Assembly (NCBI GenBank): GCA_050184295.1
Contig: JBFXAM010000050.1
Span: 1 to 30,843, forward strand
Length of the DNA: 30,843 nt
Reading direction: 5' to 3'
Origin: JBFXAM01 sp050184295
Lineage (GTDB): Bacteria > Planctomycetota > Phycisphaerae > UBA1845 > Fen-1342
Below are positions 23,916-30,843 of the stretch, piece by piece. A program made the position numbers and the translations under genes. The first letter of the stretch is position 1. Every line of letters starts with the position of its first letter. The notes under the pieces were generated by a model that did no database searches, was not told where the DNA came from, and saw only the letters and a list, made by a program, of their open reading frames with translations.

Positions 23916-25199
23916 GTGATCGCCACGCACAACCGGCGCGACGTGCTCGCGCACACGCTCGACCAGTTGCCGCGCGCCGGTCTGCCGCAACACGAGTATG
24001 AGACGATCGTCGTCGACAATGCATCGCGCGAGGACGTCGCCGGCGTCGTCGCGCGACACGCGAACGCGGTGCTCGTGCGTTTGCGGCGCAACCGCGGGTC
24101 ATGCGCGAAGGCGTTCGGCGTCGATCGGGCGCGGGGCGATTACATTCTCTTTCTCGATGACGATTCATTTCCGCGGCCGTGGATGTTGCCGCGAATGATC
24201 GCGCGCTTCGCGGCGGACGCGCGGCTCGGCGCCGCGGGGTTCACGGTTCACCTGCCCGACGGCGCGCAGGAGTGTTCCGCGTTGCCGCACGTGTTCGTCG
24301 GCTGCGGCGTGGGGTTTCGGACGGCGGCGCTGCGTGGCGTCGGCGGTCTGGATCGCTCGCTGTTCATGGCGGCGGAGGAATACGACGTCAGCTTTCGTCT
24401 GCTGCGCGCCGGCTGGCGCGTGGAGGTCTTTGGCGACCTGCACGTCGATCACCTGAAGTCGCCGCAGGCACGGCGGCGCGAGCGCATCACCGAGCTGGAC
24501 GTGCGCAACAACCTGTGGTTGGTCGATCGTTACCTGCCGGAGCCGTATCGCAGCGTGTATGCGCGCGATTGGGAGGAGCGCTACGGGTGGCTGGCGGAGC
24601 GCGCGGGACATTCGGCGGCCTTCGCGCGCGGCCGGCGCGCCGGGCGGCGCGGTGCGGCGTGGCGACGGCGAACGTGGGCGGGACAGCGGCTCGACGACGC
24701 CTCGCTCGAAGCCGTGTTTGCGTGGCGACGCGTCGAGGCGGCGATGCGGCGGCTGTACGACGGCGGCGTGCGGTGCGTCGTGTTGGCCGACGCGAGCAAG
24801 AACCTGTACACGTTTTATCGCGGCGCGCGGATGGCGGGCCTGCGCGTGCTCGCGATCGCCGACGACGCGCTCGCTGCGCCCGGGCGGCGCTACCGGCGTG
24901 TCCCCGTCGCGGCGACCGACGACGCGCTCGCCCGCGGGCCGGACGCGATCGTCGTCAGCAACACCTCGTACGTCCACGCGGCGCGGCGGGTCGCGGCGCT
25001 GGGCGCGCGGACGGCGTTGCCCGTTCACAGCTGGTTTCCGGCGCCGGCGACGACATCCAGCGCGGACCCAACGAGCGGCCGCCACCCTGTGCTCGCGGCG
25101 CTCCCGCCGGCGACGTCGTCACCGGCGGGCGCCGGCGTCTCGGCGCGCTGTGAGGCGGTCGGTCGGCGCGGACTCGTCGAATTCCCCGTTCACAAGTAG
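23916..25199 (+). CDS. GT2 glycosyltransferase fused to a Rossmann-like C-terminal domain
   Basis: Inverting glycosyltransferase, family 2, GT-A fold, probably acting at the cytoplasmic face in surface-glycan assembly. N-domain: MIATHNRRDVLAHTLDQLP, IVVDNASRED, NRGSCAKAFGVDRARGDYI, the metal site FLDDDS (79-84), GCGVGFRTAALRGVGGLD, and EEYDVSFRLLRAGW (the ED-type catalytic acid region). After an Arg-rich linker (235-260), residues about 285-375 form a second alpha/beta domain: RCVVLADASKNLYTFYRGAR, GLRVLAIADDALAAPGRRYR, ALARGPDAIVVSNTSYVHAA. It resembles the N-terminal Rossmann part of PglD-like sugar modifiers. The tail (380-427) is low complexity. The GTG start at 23916 truncates the first strand: the codons just upstream read HPLVTVV, typical of GT2 beginnings, but only an ATT (23889) is available as a start. 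Confidence 0.88.
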   Translation: MIATHNRRDVLAHTLDQLPRAGLPQHEYETIVVDNASREDVAGVVARHANAVLVRLRRNRGSCAKAFGVDRARGDYILFLDDDSFPRPWMLPRMIARFAADARLGAAGFTVHLPDGAQECSALPHVFVGCGVGFRTAALRGVGGLDRSLFMAAEEYDVSFRLLRAGWRVEVFGDLHVDHLKSPQARRRERITELDVRNNLWLVDRYLPEPYRSVYARDWEERYGWLAERAGHSAAFARGRRAGRRGAAWRRRTWAGQRLDDASLEAVFAWRRVEAAMRRLYDGGVRCVVLADASKNLYTFYRGARMAGLRVLAIADDALAAPGRRYRRVPVAATDDALARGPDAIVVSNTSYVHAARRVAALGARTALPVHSWFPAPATTSSADPTSGRHPVLAALPPATSSPAGAGVSARCEAVGRRGLVEFPVHK

Positions 25200-25228
25200 A
25201 CTCGCCGCGGTCCTGCGACCCCGTCGGA

Positions 25229-27070
25229 TTGCGCTTCGTCGGCGCGACGGAGCGCGGCGGCGTCCATCTACCGGCGATTCGGGTGATTCCCACGGATTCG
25301 AGCGCCGCGAGCGACACACCACCGGCGCGGCGTTCGTCGCGCGGGTGGATCGGCGCGCTGGTCGTCGTGCTGGGCGTGGCGCTCGCGTGGCGGCTGGCGA
25401 TCGCCGCCAACATGCCGGCGATCGCGCGCGACGGCGTGCAGTTCTGCTGGCAGGCGCGCGACCTGGGCATCGAAGGCGTTTCGCTGCTCCGTTCTGATCG
25501 CTATCCGCAGCATCCGGCGTTTGCGGCGCTGACGCTTGCGACCCAGCGCGGGCTGCGCGGACTGGGTTGGGCGGACGAATCACTCACCTGGCAGACGGCC
25601 GGACAAGCGGTGGCGCTTGCCAGCGGATTGGCCGTCGTCCTGCTGACCGCCGCGCTGACGCTCGTGCTCGCACGCCAGCTGGCTGGGGGGAATGACGGCG
25701 GTGCTCCGGGCGACGCCGCCACCGCGCGCCAGGCCGCGCACGCGGCGCCGTCGGCGGGACACGACACGGCATGGGCGCCCGATGAGCAAGCGCCGCGCGC
25801 GGCGCTGCTTGCGGCGGCGATCGCGGCGCTGCTGCCGCTGAACGTCTGGCTCTCCGTCGACGTGATGTCCGACGAGCTGCACGCCGCGCTCTACGTGGGT
25901 GGCGCGCTCGCGATGCTTCATGCAGCGAGCGTGCGCGGCGCCGCGCTGGCGGGGCTTTGCGGCGGGTTGGCGTTTCTCACGCGGCCCGAGGGCGCCACGG
26001 TGTGGCTCGCGACCGTGCTGCTGATCGCGTCCCGGATCGGGCGTCAGCGCCAGGCGATGCGCGCGCCGGCCGGACTGGCAACCTCGCCGGGACCGCGCAC
26101 TCCGGCACGCGCGTTCGACGCGCTCACGGTGCGCGCCGCGTTGGTGCGCATCGCTGCCGCGACGGTCGCGTTCGTTGTGTGTGCCGCGCCGTACTGGATG
26201 CTCACCGGCTCGCTCTCCGCGAAGCTCGACAAGGAAGCGGTTGAGGAATTTCTGCCGACCGCGCTGCCATCGCCGGCGGCGCTGCTGCGCGAGAGCGTGC
26301 CGCCGCACGAGCTGTTGCCGCGCGCCCTCTACGAGACGGGCCGGGCCGGTCGCGTGGTGGTTCCGCTGCTGGCGATTCTCGCGCTCGCGGGGCTGCGGCG
26401 ACGGCTGGCGCATCCGCCGCTGCTGGGCCCGCTGTTGTGCATGGGGGTTCATTTCGGCCTGAGTGCGTGGAATCTGCACCACGCGGGATATCTGGATCCG
26501 CGGCACACGCTTGTCGTCGTCGCCCTGCTCACGCCGTTGGCGGCGATCGCGCTGGCGCAGACCCAGGCCATCGCGCTGCGGCGCAGGCGGCGGTGGGTCG
26601 GCGTCGTCGTGATCGCCGCGTGTCTTGCGCCACTGGCCGCATACGCGGCGCGGATTCCAAACGCCGACGCGGCCGTCCTGCGCGAGGTCGCCCGCGTGAT
26701 CCGCGGCACGGATCCCGACGCCGAATCACGGCTTCTGCTGGGTGGATCGAGCGAGAAGCGGATCGCGTTCTACGCGGACCTGCAATTCCAGGCGTGGCCG
26801 GAGAATGAGCCGGAGCCGGGCGCGCGTTACGCGGCGCTGCGCGACCATGTGCTGTATTTTCGCCCGCAGTACGTTGCGATTAGTTTCGGCGCGGGGCGTG
26901 AAGTCGCGGACAATGAGCGGCTCGCCAATGCGCTGGCCGGCGACGACGAGCTTCGGGCGGCGGCAACGCTGGCCGTCGGAACCGTTTCCGGGCACGCGGT
27001 GTCGGTGCGACTCATCACGCTCCGCTGGCCATCGGCGGCTCCGACGTCCCACCGCGCGTCGCCGCCTTGA
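25229..27070 (+). CDS. GT-C-type membrane glycosyltransferase (ArnT/PMT-like)
   Basis: A 613-residue polytopic inner-membrane protein with about ten hydrophobic segments, the first being RGWIGALVVVLGVALAWRLAIA. The first periplasmic loop follows with acidic residues (ARDGVQFCWQARDLGIEGV and then YPQHPAFAALTLAT), which is the usual catalytic site of GT-C enzymes that use polyprenyl-phosphate sugars. LCGGLAFLTRPEGATVWLAT is the typical 'LtRpEg' loop of this superfamily. A soluble C-terminal part follows the last helix (from about 480). Donor and acceptor are unknown. The start may be TTG 25229 or GTG 25283; the latter gives MIPTDSSAASD. It follows the GT2 gene after 29 bases. Its stop overlaps the -35 box of the next promoter. 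Confidence 0.8.
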   Translation: MRFVGATERGGVHLPAIRVIPTDSSAASDTPPARRSSRGWIGALVVVLGVALAWRLAIAANMPAIARDGVQFCWQARDLGIEGVSLLRSDRYPQHPAFAALTLATQRGLRGLGWADESLTWQTAGQAVALASGLAVVLLTAALTLVLARQLAGGNDGGAPGDAATARQAAHAAPSAGHDTAWAPDEQAPRAALLAAAIAALLPLNVWLSVDVMSDELHAALYVGGALAMLHAASVRGAALAGLCGGLAFLTRPEGATVWLATVLLIASRIGRQRQAMRAPAGLATSPGPRTPARAFDALTVRAALVRIAAATVAFVVCAAPYWMLTGSLSAKLDKEAVEEFLPTALPSPAALLRESVPPHELLPRALYETGRAGRVVVPLLAILALAGLRRRLAHPPLLGPLLCMGVHFGLSAWNLHHAGYLDPRHTLVVVALLTPLAAIALAQTQAIALRRRRRWVGVVVIAACLAPLAAYAARIPNADAAVLREVARVIRGTDPDAESRLLLGGSSEKRIAFYADLQFQAWPENEPEPGARYAALRDHVLYFRPQYVAISFGAGREVADNERLANALAGDDELRAAATLAVGTVSGHAVSVRLITLRWPSAAPTSHRASPP

Positions 27071-27094
27071 CACCACGGGGCGGCGAATTACCCT
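27067..27094 (+). promoter_or_regulatory. Internal promoter before the GT4 gene
   Basis: A perfect TTGACA (27067-27072) overlaps the TGA stop of the GT-C gene. After 16 bases comes TACCCT (27089-27094). Transcription would start near 27101, giving a leader of about 100 bases before the ATG at 27200. Confidence 0.5.
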
Positions 27095-27199
27095 TTCGCG
27101 AGCGATACCGCGCCGGCGCCTTGGGCGACGAGCTTGCGAGCGGCGCCCGCGCGGTTCCATTCCACCATTCACCGGCCGGCGCGCCGGAAGCGAGCAGCC

Positions 27200-29167
27200 A
27201 TGCGGATCGGCGTGAACGCAGTTCCGCTGCGGGTCGGCGGCGGCGGGGCGCGCTATGTGTTCACGGAGCTGATGCAGCGCCTGCTCGCGCTGGACGATGA
27301 GAACCACTATCTCATCTTCGTGCACCCGCTCGGGCTGCCCGTCGTACAGCAGATCGCGCGCGTGCACGAGCACCTGAGCTTCGACACGTCCGCGGCGCGG
27401 CGCGTGCGGCTGATCGAGACCGCGCGCGAGGAGGAGATCTATGCGCACCGCGACGAATTCGACCTGCTGTTCGGGCCGCTGAACAACCTCCAGCCGCGGC
27501 TCTACGACCGCCCGACGGTCGCGATCCTGCATGACATCCAGGAGCAGTATTTTCCGGAGTACTTCCAGCCGCGGGACCTCGCGGCGCGGCGCGAGATTTA
27601 TCCCGAAATCTGCCGCGCCGCGACCACGCTGGTGACGATTTCGCACTACTGCAAACAGTCGATCGTGGAGAAGTTCGGCATCGAGCCGGAGAAGATCGAG
27701 GTCGTGCACTCGGCACCGCAGGCGGCGCTGGTGCAGCGCGGCCCGGACGATCCCGGCGTGTGGGAGCGCGCGGCGCTGCCGGCGCAGTACCTTTACTATC
27801 CCGCGATGCGCTATCCGCACAAGAACCACACGCTGCTGCTCGACGCGCTGACGGAGCTGCGGCGGCGCGGACGGCGTGCGCTGGGCGCGGTGTTCACGGG
27901 GCACGCATGGCCGGCGGGCGGCGTGGACCTGGAGCGCGAGATCGCGCGGCGCGGGCTCGCCGACGCGTGTTGCGTGTATGACGAGGTGAGTGTCGACGAG
28001 CTGCGCTATCTCTACCGCCACGCGGCGGCGACGGTGATGCCGACGCGCTTCGAGGGATTCGGTCTTCCGGCGGTCGAGGCGCTGCTTTGCGGGTGTCCGC
28101 TGGTATCGTCGGACCTGCCGGCAATCCGCGAACTGGTCGGCGATCACGCGCTCTACTTCGATCCGACGCGGCTCGACGAACTGGTCGCGGCGCTGGAGCG
28201 CGTGCTCGACGACGAGTCGCTGCGGGCGCGGCTCGTCGAGGGCGCGAGCGAGCTCTTTCGGCGCTTCAACTGGGACACCGCCGCCCGCCAGTATCTTGAA
28301 ATCTTCCGCGTCGCGCTCACACGCTTCTGCGGGTTTCATCCCGCGAATCCGAACGGCGTCGGAAGGCTGCTGCCGCGCATCGGCGTGCTGATCAGCGCGC
28401 CGCACGGCGCGCGCGGGGTGCAGGCGGCGCTCAAGAGCGTCTGGGCGAGCGGGTATCAGAACGTCGCCGTCATGGTGCGGCTTGGCGGCGAGGAGGACGC
28501 GGAATTGCGCGCCTACCTCGAAGGCGCCGGCGTCGCGCTCCAACGCACGCGAACTGGGACGTTGGCCACGTGGGACGACCTGTCGGCGTTCGCCGAGACG
28601 AACGGCTGTCATCTCGTGGGCGAGCTGCACGCCGGCGTCGCGCGCCTGGCGCCGACCGCGCTGCACTCGCTGGCGGCGACCCATCTGCGCGACGGGGCGC
28701 GCCCGCTGTACGTCGGCGAGGTTTGGGAAATGCGCGGCGACGACGTGCATGGCGTGGCGCGGCTCCGTCTGTTGCCGGACGGGCTCTGGAAGCTCGAAGG
28801 TTATCTGTATCCGGAGATGATGTATTTTCAGCCGCGGCACGTGTCGGCGTGGGGCGAAGCCGCGGCGGCGATCCGGGCGGCGGGCGCGGATTGGCGCTGG
28901 GCGCTACTGAAGGCGGCGCATCGGACGCAGCGGGCGACCGTGGTGCGACGCACGCTGGCGCTGTGCGAGACCGGCGCCGTGGGGCTGGCGGCGCGTGTGC
29001 GGGCAGTACACGCGGGCGTGGAATCCGTTTACAGTGCGAACGGCGAGGCGCTCAAAGGCGGGTGGTTGTCGCGGCTCAAGCCGGTGCTCAAGCCGGCGAG
29101 CCGCCTGTTGCCCGCCGGCGTCCGTGCGAAGGGTACGCGGTTGTGGCGACACCTGACCCATCCGTAG
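27200..29167 (+). CDS. GT4 glycosyltransferase fused to a degenerate GT2-like domain
   Basis: A 655-residue two-domain protein. Residues 1-375 form a GT-B, family 4 retaining transferase: MRIGVNAVPLRVGGGGARYV (N-terminal acceptor side), AILHDIQEQYFPEYF, TLVTISHYCKQSIVEKFGI, YLYYPAMRYPHKNHTLLLDA, and TRFEGFGLPAVEALLCGCPL with the E-x7-E pair Glu285/Glu293, then LVSSDLPAIRELVGDHALYF. Residues 392 to about 590 look like a GT2 fold (PRIGVLISAPHGARGVQAAL, KSVWASGYQNVAVMV) but the metal-binding Asp pair is missing; the site reads CHLVGELHAGVARLAP. It ends in a short basic helix. The start at 27200 puts the GT4 motif first; the frame upstream to 27134 is Arg-rich noise. It overlaps the next GT2 gene by 25 bases. 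Confidence 0.88.
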   Translation: MRIGVNAVPLRVGGGGARYVFTELMQRLLALDDENHYLIFVHPLGLPVVQQIARVHEHLSFDTSAARRVRLIETAREEEIYAHRDEFDLLFGPLNNLQPRLYDRPTVAILHDIQEQYFPEYFQPRDLAARREIYPEICRAATTLVTISHYCKQSIVEKFGIEPEKIEVVHSAPQAALVQRGPDDPGVWERAALPAQYLYYPAMRYPHKNHTLLLDALTELRRRGRRALGAVFTGHAWPAGGVDLEREIARRGLADACCVYDEVSVDELRYLYRHAAATVMPTRFEGFGLPAVEALLCGCPLVSSDLPAIRELVGDHALYFDPTRLDELVAALERVLDDESLRARLVEGASELFRRFNWDTAARQYLEIFRVALTRFCGFHPANPNGVGRLLPRIGVLISAPHGARGVQAALKSVWASGYQNVAVMVRLGGEEDAELRAYLEGAGVALQRTRTGTLATWDDLSAFAETNGCHLVGELHAGVARLAPTALHSLAATHLRDGARPLYVGEVWEMRGDDVHGVARLRLLPDGLWKLEGYLYPEMMYFQPRHVSAWGEAAAAIRAAGADWRWALLKAAHRTQRATVVRRTLALCETGAVGLAARVRAVHAGVESVYSANGEALKGGWLSRLKPVLKPASRLLPAGVRAKGTRLWRHLTHP

Positions 29168-30183
29168 TCATCGAGCGGACGGCGGATGCGTCGCCGAAAG
29201 CGCGCGCCGCGGCGGCGCGCCCGGCGGGCTCGACCGGCCCGCTCGTCTTTGTGGTGGTGCCGGCCCACAACCGCTGCGACAAGACGTTGCGGTTCCTGCG
29301 CGGCTTCGAGCAAGTCGAATACGCGCACCGGCGGATCGTGATCGTCGACGACGGTTCGACGGACGGGACGCGCAGCGCGATCGAGCTGAATTTTCCCGAT
29401 GTCGCCGTGCTGCAAGGCGACGGCAACCTCTGGTGGGCCGGCGGCACGAACGCCGGCGTCGAGTTCGCGCTGGCGCGCGGCGCCGACTACATTCTCACGA
29501 TCAACGACGACGCGATCATGGCGCCGGACTTTCTGACGCGGATGGTCGACGTCGCGAACCAGGATGCGCGCTACATCGTCGGCTGCCGACTTCACTGCGA
29601 GGACCGGCGCGACGAGGTCTGGGCGCTCGGGACGTCGCTCGTGTTTCGCGGCGGCGAGATCTTCGCGCTCAACGGTGCGGGGCAGTCGTGGGGCGCGATC
29701 CGCGGCACGCTGCCGAACCCGCTGCCCGTCGATACGATGCCGGGCAACGGCGTGCTGATTCCGCGCGCGGTGTTTGAGCAGGTGGGCTACTACGACGCCC
29801 GCAACATGCCGCAATATCACGCCGACTCCGATCTCGTGTTGCGGGCGCGGGCCGCGGGATTTCAACCGGTGATCGCGCTCGACGCGGTGCTGTACAACCA
29901 CATTCTCGAAAGGCCGCTCGTCACCAACCGCATTGACCTGATCTTCGCCAAGAAGAGCGACCGGTACTGGCGCGCTCTGTGGGCGACGCTGCGGAGGCAC
30001 GGGCCGCGCGGCCGGCGGGCGTACCTCTTGCTGCGGCAGTACTCGCCTTTCTTCTGCAACGGGCGCGTGTTTGGCCGGCTGAAGCGCGCGGCGGGCCGGT
30101 TGCTGGAGGGCCGCCGCCGCGCGTCGGCGGGCGGACTGGTGCGGGGCTACAATCCGACCTGCGCCGGAGGACCGTCGAGCTGA
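29143..30183 (+). CDS. GT2 glycosyltransferase, rhamnosyltransferase-like
   Basis: A 346-residue family 2 glycosyltransferase, GT-A fold, cytoplasmic. Motifs: LVFVVVPAHNRCDKTLRFL (34-52), RIVIVDDGSTDGT (64-76), GNLWWAGGTNAGVEFAL (94-110), YILTINDDAIMAPDFL with the DXD-like NDD (121-123), PGNGVLIPRAVFEQVGYYD, and PQYHADSDLVLRARAAG (the HADSDL acceptor-activating region). The NLWWAGGTNAG signature is typical of rhamnosyl- and related transferases of O-antigen and capsule clusters; the sugar is not proven. The GTG at 29143 is chosen as the first start after AAGGG (29129-29133); it overlaps the GT4 stop by 25 bases. The N-terminal 30 residues are Ala/Arg-rich and may not all be translated. Confidence 0.9.
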   Translation: MATPDPSVVIERTADASPKARAAAARPAGSTGPLVFVVVPAHNRCDKTLRFLRGFEQVEYAHRRIVIVDDGSTDGTRSAIELNFPDVAVLQGDGNLWWAGGTNAGVEFALARGADYILTINDDAIMAPDFLTRMVDVANQDARYIVGCRLHCEDRRDEVWALGTSLVFRGGEIFALNGAGQSWGAIRGTLPNPLPVDTMPGNGVLIPRAVFEQVGYYDARNMPQYHADSDLVLRARAAGFQPVIALDAVLYNHILERPLVTNRIDLIFAKKSDRYWRALWATLRRHGPRGRRAYLLLRQYSPFFCNGRVFGRLKRAAGRLLEGRRRASAGGLVRGYNPTCAGGPSS

Positions 30184-30264
30184 CGGGGCCGGGAACAGAC
30201 GCGGGCCGATCGGGGCGCGGGCGGCGGCCCGATCCCGCACGACGCGGGCGCGACAGCAGGGTGA

Positions 30265-30843
30265 ATGGTCACAAGTCTCTGGAAATACCGCACGCTGATC
30301 CTGCGAAACGCGGTCAACGACCTGCGGAATCGCTATAGCGGCAGCCTCGCCGGCTATCTGTGGAACGTCTTCATTCCGCTGGCGCAGATTCTGGTATTCG
30401 CCACGGTGTTCGGCGTGCTGATGATGCAGCGCCTGCCGGAGTCGCCGCTGCGCGACAGCCGCTGGGCGTACGTCGTGTACTTGTGCACGGGGCTGCTGCC
30501 GTGGAACGCGTTCGCGGACACGCTGAACCGCGGGGTGTCGAGCCTGGTTTCGAACGCCGGGTATCTGAAGAAGCTGGCGCTGCCGGAGCAGATTTTCGTC
30601 GCGCAGGACGCGTGCGCCGGGTTCCTGACGGGGCTCGTATCGCTGGGGGTCTTTGCGGCCTTCGCGGCGGCGGTGGCGGGGCACTATCCGACGTGGGCGT
30701 GGCTCCAGGCGCTGCCGGCGCTGGTGCTGCTGGTGGGGTTTGCGTACGGGCTGGGGCTGCTGTTCAGTTGTGTGAATGTCTTCTATCGCGACGTGCAGCC
30801 GCTGATGAACATCGTGCTGATGCTGTGGTTCTGGGTGACGCCG
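30265..30843 (+). CDS. ABC-2 type polysaccharide export permease, 5' part
   Basis: Partial: the frame starts at ATG 30265 and is open to the window end, giving 193 residues (MVTSLWKYRTLILRNAVNDL, then RNRYSGSLAGYLWNVFIPLA). Features of the Wzm/TagG/KpsM family are visible: 'RYxxSxLGxxW'-like text (RNRYSGSLAGYLW), the helix QILVFATVFGVLM, YVVYLCTGLLPWNAFADTLN, GVSSLVSNAGYLKKLALPEQ and FYRDVQPLMNIVLMLWFW. This is the membrane half of an ABC exporter of O-antigen, capsule or teichoic-type chains. The ATPase half (Wzt/TagH) is expected just downstream, beyond the window. AGGGTGA lies directly before the ATG. An 81-base gap separates it from the GT2 gene. Confidence 0.9.
   Translation, partial: MVTSLWKYRTLILRNAVNDLRNRYSGSLAGYLWNVFIPLAQILVFATVFGVLMMQRLPESPLRDSRWAYVVYLCTGLLPWNAFADTLNRGVSSLVSNAGYLKKLALPEQIFVAQDACAGFLTGLVSLGVFAAFAAAVAGHYPTWAWLQALPALVLLVGFAYGLGLLFSCVNVFYRDVQPLMNIVLMLWFWVTP

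Noticed and set aside
26726..28840. A 704-codon minus-strand frame opposite the GT-C and GT4 genes
   Set aside because: It is antisense to two genes with clear family motifs; its composition (Arg, Gln, His) is typical of reverse-frame translation at this GC content.

Overview
The window is high-GC bacterial DNA and most likely comes from a member of the Planctomycetota, perhaps a Phycisphaerae-like lineage. Three things point there. The 16S rRNA fragment has the planctomycete-style helix text CTTAACGAGCGAAACCC and is not followed by a 23S gene. There is a single-gene pseudopilin of the FTLIELLVVVAIIALL type ending in a 'H-x4-FLDG' tail. There is also a secreted protein with two C-terminal dockerin-type calcium repeats (DGVVNNFDIDPFV). 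The taxonomic call is inference from these features; no database was searched.

Layout. 1-770 is the 3' half of a 16S rRNA gene, cut by the window edge, followed by a strong hairpin terminator. 1.2-3.8 kb holds hflX, divergent from a lipoprotein gene. 4.1-7.8 kb holds a pseudopilin gene with its own promoter and terminator, then metG coupled to a small lipoprotein gene. 7.9-9.4 kb encodes the dockerin protein on the minus strand. A non-coding gap at 9.4-9.77 kb carries three copies of a dispersed palindromic repeat. 9.8-12.4 kb encodes a membrane-anchored alpha/beta hydrolase, a PIG-L/LmbE deacetylase and a methyltransferase; the last two overlap by ATGA. 12.4-15.6 kb, minus strand, holds a PilZ-like protein, a YacP-like NYN nuclease, and the KtrA/KtrB potassium-uptake pair. 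15.9-17.5 kb encodes a Spy-like periplasmic protein and a nitroreductase. 17.6-21.1 kb, minus strand, holds xerC, an unrecognised 69-residue protein overlapped by a lipoprotein gene, and a TolB-like propeller lipoprotein. 21.3-22.3 kb is gmd (minus). From 22.6 kb to the end the plus strand carries an NrnA-type phosphoesterase and then a surface-polysaccharide cluster: GT2, GT-C membrane transferase, GT4 fused to a degenerate GT2-like domain, another GT2, and the start of an ABC-2 polysaccharide export permease that runs off the window.

How the genes fit together. The right end reads as an ABC-transporter-dependent O-antigen or capsule locus. gmd could supply GDP-4-keto-6-deoxymannose, the glycosyltransferases would build the chain and the permease would export it. 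The rest is mostly housekeeping (ribosome rescue, tRNA charging, K+ uptake, chromosome dimer resolution, nanoRNA turnover) mixed with envelope lipoproteins of unknown role. Several genes have a -10 box (TATAAT, TACAAT, TAGAAT) within about 20 bases of the start codon or on top of it, which suggests leaderless transcripts or start codons further downstream.

I found no insertion sequence, prophage, CRISPR array, tRNA gene or toxin-antitoxin pair. I see no clear evidence for a new defence or mobile system. The most unusual items are the small protein upstream of xerC, the two fusion glycosyltransferases, and the palindromic repeat cluster.
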